From Mucilaginibacter myungsuensis (GTDB lineage Bacteria > Bacteroidota > Bacteroidia > Sphingobacteriales > Sphingobacteriaceae), in the NCBI RefSeq assembly GCF_015222005.1, contig NZ_JADFFL010000002.1, positions 124,001-188,000 of the forward strand: a stretch of DNA of 64,000 bases, written 5' to 3'. The notes beneath the pieces were generated by a model, which saw only the letters and a list, made by a program, of their open reading frames with translations, had not been told where the DNA came from and did no database searches. The position numbers were made by a program, and so were the translations under genes. How positions within the stretch are numbered: the first letter of the stretch is position 1; every line of letters starts with the position of its first letter. Below are positions 24,935 to 33,540 of the stretch, one piece after another.

Positions 24935-26245
24935 TTATCGCTCCAGTTTAGGGATCCTTGTTGGGGTGTCCTTGCCTGATACGATGGTGCGCGATGCCAG
25001 GGCAATGGCGCGGATGGTGGAGATGATGTTCTTCACGTTCAGGGTACTGTAATCGTCGCTGGCGTGATGGTAGTGCGGGTCCACGTCTATCATGTCGGTA
25101 GATATGGTGTGCGCCGGTACGCCCAGGGCGGCAAGGGTAGCGTTATCGCTGCGGTAGAATAGGTTCTCTTTAATGTACGGATCGGGGTGGAACTTAAAGG
25201 CCGTGCCTTCCAGGTTCTTTTGCAAGATTGGGCCAAAGTCAGATCGCTCGTAGCCGGTAATAAAGGCCGTGTTAGGGCCAAATTTCGAGTCCTTACCGAT
25301 CATCTCGATATTGAACATCGCCGCCACCTTATCCGGGTTAACGGTGGTGGTGAAATGGCGCGCGCCGTAACCGCCTATCTCTTCGGCACAAAAGGCCACA
25401 AAGATCAGCGTACGCTCGTTGTTCTTCACCTTGTTAAAGTATTTGGCTAAAGATATCATGGCCGTAGTGCCCGATGCATCGTCGTCGGCACCGTTAAAGA
25501 TGCTGTCTTGCGATCCGGCTGCCGGTTTTTGGATACCCAGGTGATCATAATGACCCGAGAATACCACAAACTCGTCGGCTTTGCTTTTGCCCGGGATCAT
25601 ACCTGCAACGTTAAACAAAGGAGCAGCTTCGGTCTTCACCTCGGCAGTAAGGCTTATACTTTTAATATCACCATAGCTGCCTACCACAGTAACGATCTGG
25701 TCGGGACTTGGCTTGGCAGATACACTTCCGCCTGCCGCGCGAGCCTTCGCAGCCGGAAACATCTGCACCGCGGCAGAATCAAGCAGTATCAAAAGCTTAC
25801 GCGGAGCTGCCGCGCCATTAGCGCCGCCGCGACCGCCCATACGGATGCCACGGGCGGTGGTCTGTTTCACGATCTCGACACCGGTCATATCAGCCCAGCT
25901 GAAAGACGCGCCCGAAGAAGCATAAAATTTATCGGCAGGGACAGTCACCCCGTTAATGGTCAGCTTAGCGCCCACTACCCTGGTCTTCACCATCGGCGGG
26001 ATGTTCTGGCGGAAGCCGGTCTCGCCTTTCAACGGCTGCAAGCCTGCGGCTTTAAATTCACCCTCAATAAAGGTCGCGGCTTTGTCTATCCCTTTGGTAA
26101 AGGTAGCGCGGCCTTCCATCTCGTCGGACGCTAAGGTTTTGATGATGCGGTCAACGTCTTTCTCGTCTATCAGTTTATTTACGTCCTGCGCGTAGCCGCT
26201 GCCAAATGTCAGGGCCAGCGCGCCCGCTAAAATGTATCTCTTCAT
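24935..26245 (-). CDS. Secreted M28-family metallopeptidase
   Basis: This zinc aminopeptidase-like enzyme has 436 residues with a signal peptide ending at GYAQ. The M28 catalytic region shows FSGHYDHLG, NGADDDASGT and FCAEEIGGYGARH, which supply the zinc ligands and catalytic Glu. Between about residues 110 and 200 lies an inserted domain of the PA type seen in several M28 proteins. It probably works in the periplasm or outside the cell on peptides. It lies 9 bp downstream of an M61 peptidase gene, so the two form an operon. Confidence 0.92.
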   Translation of the reverse strand: MKRYILAGALALTFGSGYAQDVNKLIDEKDVDRIIKTLASDEMEGRATFTKGIDKAATFIEGEFKAAGLQPLKGETGFRQNIPPMVKTRVVGAKLTINGVTVPADKFYASSGASFSWADMTGVEIVKQTTARGIRMGGRGGANGAAAPRKLLILLDSAAVQMFPAAKARAAGGSVSAKPSPDQIVTVVGSYGDIKSISLTAEVKTEAAPLFNVAGMIPGKSKADEFVVFSGHYDHLGIQKPAAGSQDSIFNGADDDASGTTAMISLAKYFNKVKNNERTLIFVAFCAEEIGGYGARHFTTTVNPDKVAAMFNIEMIGKDSKFGPNTAFITGYERSDFGPILQKNLEGTAFKFHPDPYIKENLFYRSDNATLAALGVPAHTISTDMIDVDPHYHHASDDYSTLNVKNIISTIRAIALASRTIVSGKDTPTRIPKLER

Positions 26246-26254
26246 GTTCGTTTG

Positions 26255-28123
26255 TTATTTTACTTTGCTTGATAACCATGCCGTGCGGAAGGCCGACTGG
26301 TCTTTGGTTAATTCTTTACCTGCTTTCTCGTAAGTGATCACCTCGTAAGCCGGGCTTTCTTCCAGCGTCAGGGTGGTCTCGTGTTCACCTGCGCGGTTCT
26401 TGTACGTAATGCTGATCTTATCGCCCGGTTTTTTACCGCTGATGATCTCTTGCAAGCTGCCGGCGTCGGCCAGTTCTTTGCCGTCGGCTTTCAGCATGGT
26501 ATCGCCTGCATCTAACCCGGCTTTATACAATGGCGAGTTTTGCGCGGTGCTGCCCGTAAGCGGTATGCCCGATGTGGTGGCCACGGTACGTGCGGCACCA
26601 GAGCGACCGCGTTGTGCCAGCCCGCCAATGTTGCCTGCCCAGGCTTTGCCGGGCGCGGCTTTGCGCAAGATCATGCCGGCCTTATCCAGCAGCGGGGCAT
26701 AGTCTATCTTTTTAATGCCGTTAACGTAGTTATCAAAAAAGTCGGCAGCGTAAGTCGGGGTGGTCACTTTGGCTAATACGGCCTGCAGATCGGCAGTGGT
26801 GTAAGGCTTCATGTTCTTGCCAAGGGTCTTCCAAACGGCGGTCATGTAATCATCCAGCGTAATGCCGCGATCGGCACGCAGTTTCAGATCCAGACCTAAG
26901 GCGATAGCGCCGCCATAGGTATAATAGCTGGTGAATACGTTGGCGTTATTGTTCGGGTCGATAGATACACCCGCGTCGGCAAATACCGAGTAGCGGCTCA
27001 TTTGCGTAGGCGTGTATTTCAGGGCCGCAGGCGATGTCAGCACGGTATTGATCAAACCATTAGCGGTGAACACATAATCCTCGGGCTTACCAAAACCCGC
27101 GCGGGTAAGCGTTAAGCCGCCGTAGTATTGGGTGAAGCCCTCGGCAAACCAAAGGTCGCTGCTCATATCCGCGTGCGAATAATCAAATGGCTCTAACGAC
27201 TTCGGCCTGATCCGCTTTACATTCCAGGCATGGAAAAACTCGTGCGCGTAAGTGCTCAACAAGCGTGTTTCGTTACCTTCTATCTTTTCGGCGGGATGGA
27301 CGATGCAGGTAGAGTTGCGGTGCTCCATACCATCGCCCGATACGGTTGGGTGTACATCATCTAAAAAGATGTAATCGCCATAATCATAAGCCGGCAACTC
27401 GCCAAAAATAGCTTGCTCTTCCAGCACGATCTTTTTAATGTGTTCGGCAAATTTATCTATCGTAGCCTGGGTATCATCCGAGTGGATGGCCAGGCGGATG
27501 CTCTGCTCCTTGCCGTCGGCATTCTTCACTTTCCAGCTGGCGATGTTGAAGTTAGATAGCTCGGTCGGGCTATCCATCATGTACTGAAAGTTGGGGGCAA
27601 AGTAAGCTCCCGGTGCGCCTTCGGGTTTGAGTTGGGTGGCAAATTTCCAGCCGTATTTTTCGTAGTCGGTAAATTTCAGGTGGATAGGGCGCGCGTCCAT
27701 CCCAACGGCCCACATCATGGTAGGCGGCATATTCAGGTGGGCATGGCTTGGGTCTATGCTGGCGTAGGTGCCGTCGGTCCAGTTGGCAAAAAGTGTGTAG
27801 GTCACCTTAACCACCGGGCCGTGCTTGGCCACTACCCAAACGTCGCCTTCTAATTGTTCAATGGCTAAGGGCTTGCCCGCGCCGTCCCAGGCTTTCACGT
27901 TATACACATTCTTACCGAACTCGTGCGTGGCATACCTGCCGGCAGATGAACGGCTCATGCGCACTTTCAGCGGGGCCGCGGTGAGGGCGTTAGCCGTCAG
28001 GCTGATCTCGGCCTCGTGATGGGCCGCGTTGGCGAACGACAGGGTGTATTTAATATCGGCCTGCGCCAGGGCCGACATAGCCGCGCCCAGGGCGACGGCA
28101 GTAGTAAGTAAAAGTTTTTTCAT
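26255..28123 (-). CDS. Secreted M61-family glycyl aminopeptidase-like protease with PDZ domain
   Basis: The start at 28123 gives a clean signal peptide (MKKLLLTTAVALG to LAQA); an in-frame start at 28228 would add 35 residues upstream. The 622-residue protein has an N-terminal beta domain, the zinc motif HEFFH at residues 294-298 with the downstream acid in WFAEGFTQYYGG, and a C-terminal PDZ domain (GLDAGDTMLKADGKEL). M61 enzymes are aminopeptidases with a preference for small residues. It is cotranscribed with the M28 peptidase 9 bp downstream. Confidence 0.92.
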   Translation of the reverse strand: MKKLLLTTAVALGAAMSALAQADIKYTLSFANAAHHEAEISLTANALTAAPLKVRMSRSSAGRYATHEFGKNVYNVKAWDGAGKPLAIEQLEGDVWVVAKHGPVVKVTYTLFANWTDGTYASIDPSHAHLNMPPTMMWAVGMDARPIHLKFTDYEKYGWKFATQLKPEGAPGAYFAPNFQYMMDSPTELSNFNIASWKVKNADGKEQSIRLAIHSDDTQATIDKFAEHIKKIVLEEQAIFGELPAYDYGDYIFLDDVHPTVSGDGMEHRNSTCIVHPAEKIEGNETRLLSTYAHEFFHAWNVKRIRPKSLEPFDYSHADMSSDLWFAEGFTQYYGGLTLTRAGFGKPEDYVFTANGLINTVLTSPAALKYTPTQMSRYSVFADAGVSIDPNNNANVFTSYYTYGGAIALGLDLKLRADRGITLDDYMTAVWKTLGKNMKPYTTADLQAVLAKVTTPTYAADFFDNYVNGIKKIDYAPLLDKAGMILRKAAPGKAWAGNIGGLAQRGRSGAARTVATTSGIPLTGSTAQNSPLYKAGLDAGDTMLKADGKELADAGSLQEIISGKKPGDKISITYKNRAGEHETTLTLEESPAYEVITYEKAGKELTKDQSAFRTAWLSSKVK

Positions 28124-28227
28124 ATAAACCGAATGCTGCTTTAAAACAGCGGTTAAATTACTATTAAATTGCCGGAAAATTAAATGGGCCGCCCCGTGGC
28201 CGCCAAGTGTAACAGCTATTTTGTACA

Positions 28228-29133
28228 ATGGACCAACCCGCTTTCGCTAAAACACGCATTGCGCCAACGCCAAGTGGTTACCTGCATTTAGGTAACGTGC
28301 TGTCGTTCGCCATCACGGCCGGCATTGCCCAGCGGACGGGCGCCAGGATCCTGCTCCGTATTGACGACCTTGACCGTGCCCGGGTATATCACGCTTATGT
28401 GCAGGACGTGTTCGATACCCTTGAGTTTTTGCAAATACCCTATCACCAAGGGCCTGGAGATTTTAAAGAGTTCGAGACCCAATGGTCGCAACTGCAGCGG
28501 ATGGGTATGTACAATGCCACCCTAAAAAAACTGGCGGATGACGGTGCCGTTTTCGCTTGCGATTGCTCGCGCGCCCAGATCAAAAGCATCACCGGGGGTG
28601 AAAGTTACCCGGGCACTTGTCTGCATAAAAATTTACCGTTAGATGCCCCCAACGTAAGCTGGCGTTTAAAGACCGACGCTGCACCCGTAATTATCAAAGA
28701 TCTTTTTGGCGATGCCGTTGCTACCTCGTTACCAGCCACTATGCAGCACTTTGTGGTCCGTAAAAAGGATGGCTATCCGGCTTATCAATTGACCTCGGTT
28801 TTGGATGATATACATTACCGGGTCGACCTCATCGTCCGCGGATCTGACCTTTGGGACTCTACGCTGGCGCAATTGTATTTAGCGCCACTGATCGGGGCGG
28901 ATGCTATTTTGCAGACTACCTTTTATCACCACACCCTGCTGATGGCGACCAACGGCGAAAAGCTATCCAAATCAGCCGGATCAACATCCATAAAATATTT
29001 AAGGGAAACTGGGAAATCGGCGACAGATATTTTTACGATGATCGCCCAACTGATCGGCTCGAATGAACCAATAAACAATTGGGACGACCTGTCAAGGCTA
29101 ATATTACCGCCATTAAGCCCACCGACTAAATAG
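28228..29133 (+). CDS. gluQ: Glutamyl-Q tRNA(Asp) synthetase-like protein
   Basis: This paralogue of the GluRS catalytic domain lacks the anticodon-binding part; at 301 residues it fits GluQRS. It glutamylates the queuosine base of tRNA(Asp). The HIGH-type motif is YLHLGN within PSGYLHLGN, and the KMSKS loop is KLSKS. Cysteines in FACDCSR and GTCLH match the zinc site. A TATTTTG sequence ends 4 bp before the ATG and may be a -7 element. Single-gene unit, divergent from the M61 peptidase gene. Confidence 0.9.
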   Translation: MDQPAFAKTRIAPTPSGYLHLGNVLSFAITAGIAQRTGARILLRIDDLDRARVYHAYVQDVFDTLEFLQIPYHQGPGDFKEFETQWSQLQRMGMYNATLKKLADDGAVFACDCSRAQIKSITGGESYPGTCLHKNLPLDAPNVSWRLKTDAAPVIIKDLFGDAVATSLPATMQHFVVRKKDGYPAYQLTSVLDDIHYRVDLIVRGSDLWDSTLAQLYLAPLIGADAILQTTFYHHTLLMATNGEKLSKSAGSTSIKYLRETGKSATDIFTMIAQLIGSNEPINNWDDLSRLILPPLSPPTK

Positions 29134-29140
29134 TCTACGC

Positions 29141-29887
29141 CTATATCCCGAACCTTTCGCGCAGCATATCGCCATTGCTGCGGCTGGATGTAAGGCGGGC
29201 ATCGCTGTGGTTCATCAAAAATATCAATGCGCCATTAAAGCCCTTGCGGATCTCTTTGATATGATCGGCATTAATGATCGTCCCCCGGTGGATGCGGATA
29301 AATTGCTCGGGGAGTTTGTCTTCTAAAGATGATATGGTAAAGTCCGTTAGGTGTTTTTTTCCATCGGCCGTGTGCAGGAAAACGTATTTCTCCTCGGCAT
29401 CAATAAACAGGATATCATTCAGTTTGATGAGCAGGATACGGTCGCCTATTTTAACGGTAAGGGTCTTGATATCCTTCTTCACCATCAGCTGTTTCATCAG
29501 CGCCTCTAAAGGCAAAGGCGGGGCCGTTTGTAGCTGACCGAGTTTTTTGATGGTCTTCTCCAACCGTTCGGCCTCGACAGGTTTAAGCAAATAATCGATA
29601 GAATCTTCCTCGAAAGCTTTGATCGCATACTGATCATAAGCCGTGGTGAAAACAACTTTTGGCTGTTTATCCAGTTTGGCCAGCATCTCAAAACCGTTCA
29701 ACAGCGGCATTTCGATATCCAGGAAGATCAGATCGGGGTTCAAAGTTTGTATCTGCTCCAAACCATCTTGCCCGTTAGCTGCCTCGCCAATGATGTCCAG
29801 TTCATCAAATGGTTTCAGCAAGCGTTTCAGGCGCTGGCGGGCCAGTTGTTCATCGTCTATAATGAGGGTCTTCCAAACTTTGCTCAT
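29141..29887 (-). CDS. LytTR-type response regulator
   Basis: The 248-residue protein has a receiver domain (1-120; acidic DDE at 11-13, phospho-accepting Asp57, Lys102) and a C-terminal LytTR DNA-binding domain (about 145-245, with FIRIHRGTIINADHIKEI). The gene overlaps the kinase gene by 4 bp (ATGA type), forming a two-gene operon. Target genes cannot be told; the kinase is membrane-bound. Confidence 0.93.
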   Translation of the reverse strand: MSKVWKTLIIDDEQLARQRLKRLLKPFDELDIIGEAANGQDGLEQIQTLNPDLIFLDIEMPLLNGFEMLAKLDKQPKVVFTTAYDQYAIKAFEEDSIDYLLKPVEAERLEKTIKKLGQLQTAPPLPLEALMKQLMVKKDIKTLTVKIGDRILLIKLNDILFIDAEEKYVFLHTADGKKHLTDFTISSLEDKLPEQFIRIHRGTIINADHIKEIRKGFNGALIFLMNHSDARLTSSRSNGDMLRERFGI

Positions 29888-30954
29888 GATGCTTTTACAG
29901 GTATGGTGATCTTAATGTGTTTTTGCGGCAGGTTACTGATGTGCAGGCGATAGTCCTCGCCGTACAGCAGAGCCAATTTATCGTAAGTACTTTGCAGACC
30001 GTAACCCATGTTAATATCATCCGGGAACGGCTGACCATTATCGGCAATGGTGATGAAAATCTCGGTCCCGTCGGTATCGATCAGTATCTCTAAACGGCCG
30101 TCGCTGGCTTTGTTATTCAGGCCATGTTTAAGACTGTTCTCTACCAGTGGCTGGATCAAGAAGCGGGGTATCGGCAGAGCCATGGCATCCGGCGCAATGG
30201 TCGATAGAAAATTGATGCGTTCTCCGAAGCGGACCTTCTCAATATCGAGGTAAGTATTTACGATCTCCATTTCCTCCCTCACCGATGCCATATTTTCCTG
30301 CTGCGAGTTAATGCTGTAGCGGAACAGTTTGGATAGTTTCAGCGTCATGTCCTCGGCTTTGTCGGCATCCTCGTGGATCAAACTGGCGATGGAGTTAAGC
30401 GAATTATACAAAAAATGTGGGTTGATCTTGGATTGCAGGGTCTGCAACTCGGCTTGGGTCTTCAGTTGCATCAGCTTGGCCAGGTCCAGCTCTTTCTCTT
30501 TCAGGCGGGCCTCCATGCGGGCCTTTTGTACGTGGTAAAAATAAATGAAAGTCCCCACAATGAGCACCAGCATGCCGCTGAACTGGTACTCACGGTAATG
30601 CCTCAAAAAGTTGAACGGATCGCCAAAGATCAGCGATACGATGGCATATGATATCTCTATACCGATCAGCATCCCCAGCGCGTTGCAAACGTAATAAACG
30701 GTTATCAGCAGCCAGGGCCTGCTATTGTCCTTGAACAAAAAATACTCGAAAATGAACAAGCTGTTGGTGATGCTCAGCGTGATCACGACCGAGAACATGA
30801 TATTGATCAACGCCGTAGGCAAGGACATTACTTTTCCCGTAAACGCGAATTTCAACGCCACGATCACAATACCCACCAGCACCCCTATCGCCCCATAGCG
30901 AATATTGGTTTGCAGGTAAGATCGTTTGCCGGTACGGAAAATGCTTTTATCCAT
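29884..30954 (-). CDS. LytS-type sensor histidine kinase
   Basis: The start at 30954 (MDKSIF) is favoured over a distant upstream ATG at 31119, because the family begins close to the first helix. Four membrane helices fill about residues 15-145, followed by a coiled coil and a His_kinase domain with INPHFLYNSLNS (phospho-accepting His), a nucleotide-binding FLIQPLVENSLKHG and GYGLQSTYDKL. There is no recognisable sensory domain, so the membrane part itself may sense. It overlaps the response-regulator gene by 4 bp. Confidence 0.9.
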   Translation of the reverse strand: MDKSIFRTGKRSYLQTNIRYGAIGVLVGIVIVALKFAFTGKVMSLPTALINIMFSVVITLSITNSLFIFEYFLFKDNSRPWLLITVYYVCNALGMLIGIEISYAIVSLIFGDPFNFLRHYREYQFSGMLVLIVGTFIYFYHVQKARMEARLKEKELDLAKLMQLKTQAELQTLQSKINPHFLYNSLNSIASLIHEDADKAEDMTLKLSKLFRYSINSQQENMASVREEMEIVNTYLDIEKVRFGERINFLSTIAPDAMALPIPRFLIQPLVENSLKHGLNNKASDGRLEILIDTDGTEIFITIADNGQPFPDDINMGYGLQSTYDKLALLYGEDYRLHISNLPQKHIKITIPVKAS

Positions 30955-31241
30955 AGGGTTCAAAAATGCGTTGGCGGGGTTTAATATCGTAATAAAAACG
31001 GATGAATGGTTGCGGGGAGTGGATGGATGGTGGAGACTATGTCCGAAGGATCGGTTATTGGTCTGTATGGCTTCGTTCTTAGAGAGCACAGCCGTCAACT
31101 TAAGCTTTTCTACGGCCAAGGCGGTACATCATATCTTCCTGAAAAGTTTGCACTTTTACCTGCGAATATCAACAGTGATCATTACACCATTATGGCCTAT
31201 ACAGCACCTATCAAACCCTTGCATCCCCCGTCGTAAATCCC

Positions 31242-31249
31242 TAAACTTG
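31242..31249 (+). promoter_or_regulatory. Possible -7 element of the amidase gene
   Basis: TAAACTTG differs from TAnnTTTG by one base and lies 7 bp before the ATG at 31257. A TTG sits about 20 bp upstream. The leader would be only a few bases long. Confidence 0.4.
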
Positions 31250-31256
31250 CGGGAAT

Positions 31257-32129
31257 ATGAAACAAGCTTATCAGATCGGCTTAGGAGTGTTGTTAATGGC
31301 GATGTTTGCGGCATGTTCGCCTAAGGTTGTGCCGAAGGTGTCAGAAGCGGCATCATCGGTGGTGCCACCAGTGGCCCTTGCAGTTACCAACAAGGTTTAT
31401 AGCGGCCAAAAGGATTCGTTACTGAGCCTGGCCGCGGCCGAGGACGCTCCGATGATCATCGACAGTGCCGGCAACCAGCTACCTGCCGAGTGGGTAGCTA
31501 CTGTGAACTTTGGTATCCGCAAACCGAACTATGTGGTGCTGCACTATACCGCTCAGGATAGTCTTGGGCAAACCATCCGCACGTTCACACTTAAACACAC
31601 CCAGGTGAGCGCCCATTACGTGATCGGTAAGACCGGTCGCATCGTTCGTATGGCTAATGATTACCTGCGCGCCAACCACGCCGGCGTTGGCAAATGGGGT
31701 AGCATTACGGATATGAATAGCTGTTCCATCGGTATCGAGATAGACAATAATGGTAAAGAACCCTATGCCGAGCCTCAGATCAAGGCGCTCATCTATCTGC
31801 TAAAACAATTAAAGACCAATTACAGCATACCGCAGGCCAACTTCATCGGTCACCAGGATTGGGCGCCTAAGCGCAAGCCAGATCCGGGTCCGCTATTCCC
31901 GTGGCAACTGATGGCCGCCAACGGCATCGGCTTTTGGCCTGATGAACTGCTGGTCCCGGCCCCGTTCAACTACGACTACCTGACGGCACTACGCCTTATC
32001 GGTTACGATATCAGTTCGCCCAAGGACGCCGTAGTAGCCTTTAAGCGCCACTTTATACAAACCGACGTTACTCCAGTGATGACCCAGCTGGATCTGAATG
32101 TGTTGTATAATTTGAGTAAGAAGTATTAG
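31257..32129 (+). CDS. N-acetylmuramoyl-L-alanine amidase lipoprotein (Amidase_2)
   Basis: It cleaves the amide bond between MurNAc and L-alanine in peptidoglycan. The 290-residue protein has a lipoprotein signal with a Cys in MFAACSPK, a linker, and an amidase_2/PGRP-type domain. Zinc-ligand regions are VVLHYTAQ, ANHAGVG and GHQDWAPKRKPDPGP, the last also holding the catalytic pair. It is probably anchored in the outer membrane facing the periplasm and used for turnover or recycling of muropeptides. It is a single gene. Confidence 0.92.
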   Translation: MKQAYQIGLGVLLMAMFAACSPKVVPKVSEAASSVVPPVALAVTNKVYSGQKDSLLSLAAAEDAPMIIDSAGNQLPAEWVATVNFGIRKPNYVVLHYTAQDSLGQTIRTFTLKHTQVSAHYVIGKTGRIVRMANDYLRANHAGVGKWGSITDMNSCSIGIEIDNNGKEPYAEPQIKALIYLLKQLKTNYSIPQANFIGHQDWAPKRKPDPGPLFPWQLMAANGIGFWPDELLVPAPFNYDYLTALRLIGYDISSPKDAVVAFKRHFIQTDVTPVMTQLDLNVLYNLSKKY

Positions 32130-32328
32130 AGCCCCCTAAAGGGGAGTTCCTGAGCGCATAGGTAATGCTCCGGTGCATGGTTTTGACCCCTTTTTAAAGC
32201 AACAGCAAATTGCACTGGCATTGCTTTCCCCTAAATTAGGGGATGGGCACTGACGCTGCGTTAGCAGTTACGGTAATAAGGGGTAGCTACTCCACCAGCC
32301 CACTGCCCACTCAAAACACTGATCAAGG
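32130..32328. repeat. Intergenic region with third copy of the 100-bp palindromic repeat
   Basis: Copy C of the repeat seen at 1-90 and 118-220 occupies about 32185-32287, with the CCCCTAAATTAGGGG core at 32228-32242 and the TAATAAGGGGTAG end. A short CCCCTAAAGGGG hairpin precedes it. It lies between converging genes (amidase and thiL). Confidence 0.7.
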
Positions 32329-33375
32329 CTACGCCTTGAACGCATTCCACCCTTGCGCCGTCAATTTATGCACATTGCCCGACTTGCTCACCAGATTACA
32401 ACCGGCAGATGCTTCGGTCATGTAGCCAATGATGCTGATATCAGGGTGATGTTTGATCTTGTCGTGGTCGGCTTGTTTAACAGTGAAAAGCAGTTCGTAA
32501 TCCTCGCCACCGCTTAGGGCGCATATGGTCGGGTCCAGTCCAAATTCGCGGGCGGTCTCGTAGGTCATCGGGTCGATCGGGATCTTCTCTTCGTAAAGCT
32601 GCACACCTTTGTCGCTTTGCTTGCAGATGTGCAATACTTCGGATGCCAGGCCGTCAGATACGTCTATCATCGATGTAGGGGTCACACCCCATGCTTTCAA
32701 AAGCTCTACCACATCTTTACGGGCATCGGGTTTAAGCTGGCGTTCTACAATGTAATCCTTGCCTTCCAAATCGGGTTGGATCTTTGGATTTTCCAGGTAC
32801 ACCAGTTTCTCGCGCTCTAATAACTGCAGGCCAACGTAAGCGCCGCCCAGATCGCCCGATACGCAAAGCAGGTCACCCTCTTGCGCACCGTTACGGTAAA
32901 CGATGTCTTTTTCATCAGCCTCGCCTAAAACCGTTACGCTGATCACCAGGCCTTGTTTTGATGCCGACGTATCGCCACCGATCAGGTCGACATTGTATTT
33001 TTCGCAAGCGATATGGATGCCTTGGTAAAGCTCTTCGATAGCCTCTAACGGGAATTTGCTCGATACACCTATCGATACTGTCACCTGGGTAGGCGTGCCG
33101 TTCATGGCGTAAACATCGCTCAGGTTAACCTGGATGGCTTTATAGCCTAAATGTTTAAAGGGCGTATAAGCCAGATCGAAGTGGATGCCTTCCAGCAGCA
33201 TATCGGTAGATACCAGTACCTTTTTGTTGGCAAAGTCCAGCACGGCGGCATCATCGCCAATGCCTTTCAGGGATCCGGCTTGTTTTAGTTCTATATTTTT
33301 GGTCAGGTGGTCTATCAGGCCAAACTCGCCTAAATGGCTTAATCCTGTGGTCTCGCTGTTGTCGAACATATCCAT
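32329..33375 (-). CDS. thiL: Thiamine-monophosphate kinase
   Basis: It phosphorylates thiamine monophosphate to the active cofactor thiamine diphosphate. The 348-residue protein shows the N-terminal GIGDDAAVLDF ATP/metal region, the GGDTSASK loop and the C-terminal IDVSDGLASEV and SGGEDYELLF motifs. The ATG at 33375 (MDMFDNSE) is chosen because it lies 4 bp after a TACCTTTG -7 element; an upstream in-frame start at 33390 would overlap that element. Confidence 0.95.
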   Translation of the reverse strand: MDMFDNSETTGLSHLGEFGLIDHLTKNIELKQAGSLKGIGDDAAVLDFANKKVLVSTDMLLEGIHFDLAYTPFKHLGYKAIQVNLSDVYAMNGTPTQVTVSIGVSSKFPLEAIEELYQGIHIACEKYNVDLIGGDTSASKQGLVISVTVLGEADEKDIVYRNGAQEGDLLCVSGDLGGAYVGLQLLEREKLVYLENPKIQPDLEGKDYIVERQLKPDARKDVVELLKAWGVTPTSMIDVSDGLASEVLHICKQSDKGVQLYEEKIPIDPMTYETAREFGLDPTICALSGGEDYELLFTVKQADHDKIKHHPDISIIGYMTEASAGCNLVSKSGNVHKLTAQGWNAFKA

Positions 33376-33379
33376 GGCG

Positions 33380-33387
33380 CAAAGGTA
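33380..33387 (-). promoter_or_regulatory. -7 element TACCTTTG abutting the thiL start
   Basis: On the minus strand TACCTTTG is followed by CGCC and then ATG. This is the same spacing pattern as at yicC. It would give a leaderless or nearly leaderless mRNA. No convincing -33 TTTG is seen. Confidence 0.5.
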
Positions 33388-33540
33388 CAAAAACTACCGC
33401 TTATGGCAGTGAACCAAAACCTTAGCCTACCCATCGCCGTAAAAAGAGATACTATTGTTTAATAAAAATTCTACGTTGTTTAAAAAATTAACAGCAGGTT
33501 AATATCAAAAACACATCTTTGCCCCGATAAACAAACAGAC

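Noticed and set aside
25508-26134. Open frame of 208 codons on the plus strand
   Set aside because: It lies fully antisense to the M28 peptidase and has no recognisable domain.
31006-31236. Open frame of 76 codons upstream of the amidase
   Set aside because: It lies in the kinase upstream region, has no family features and no start context; it is probably intergenic.
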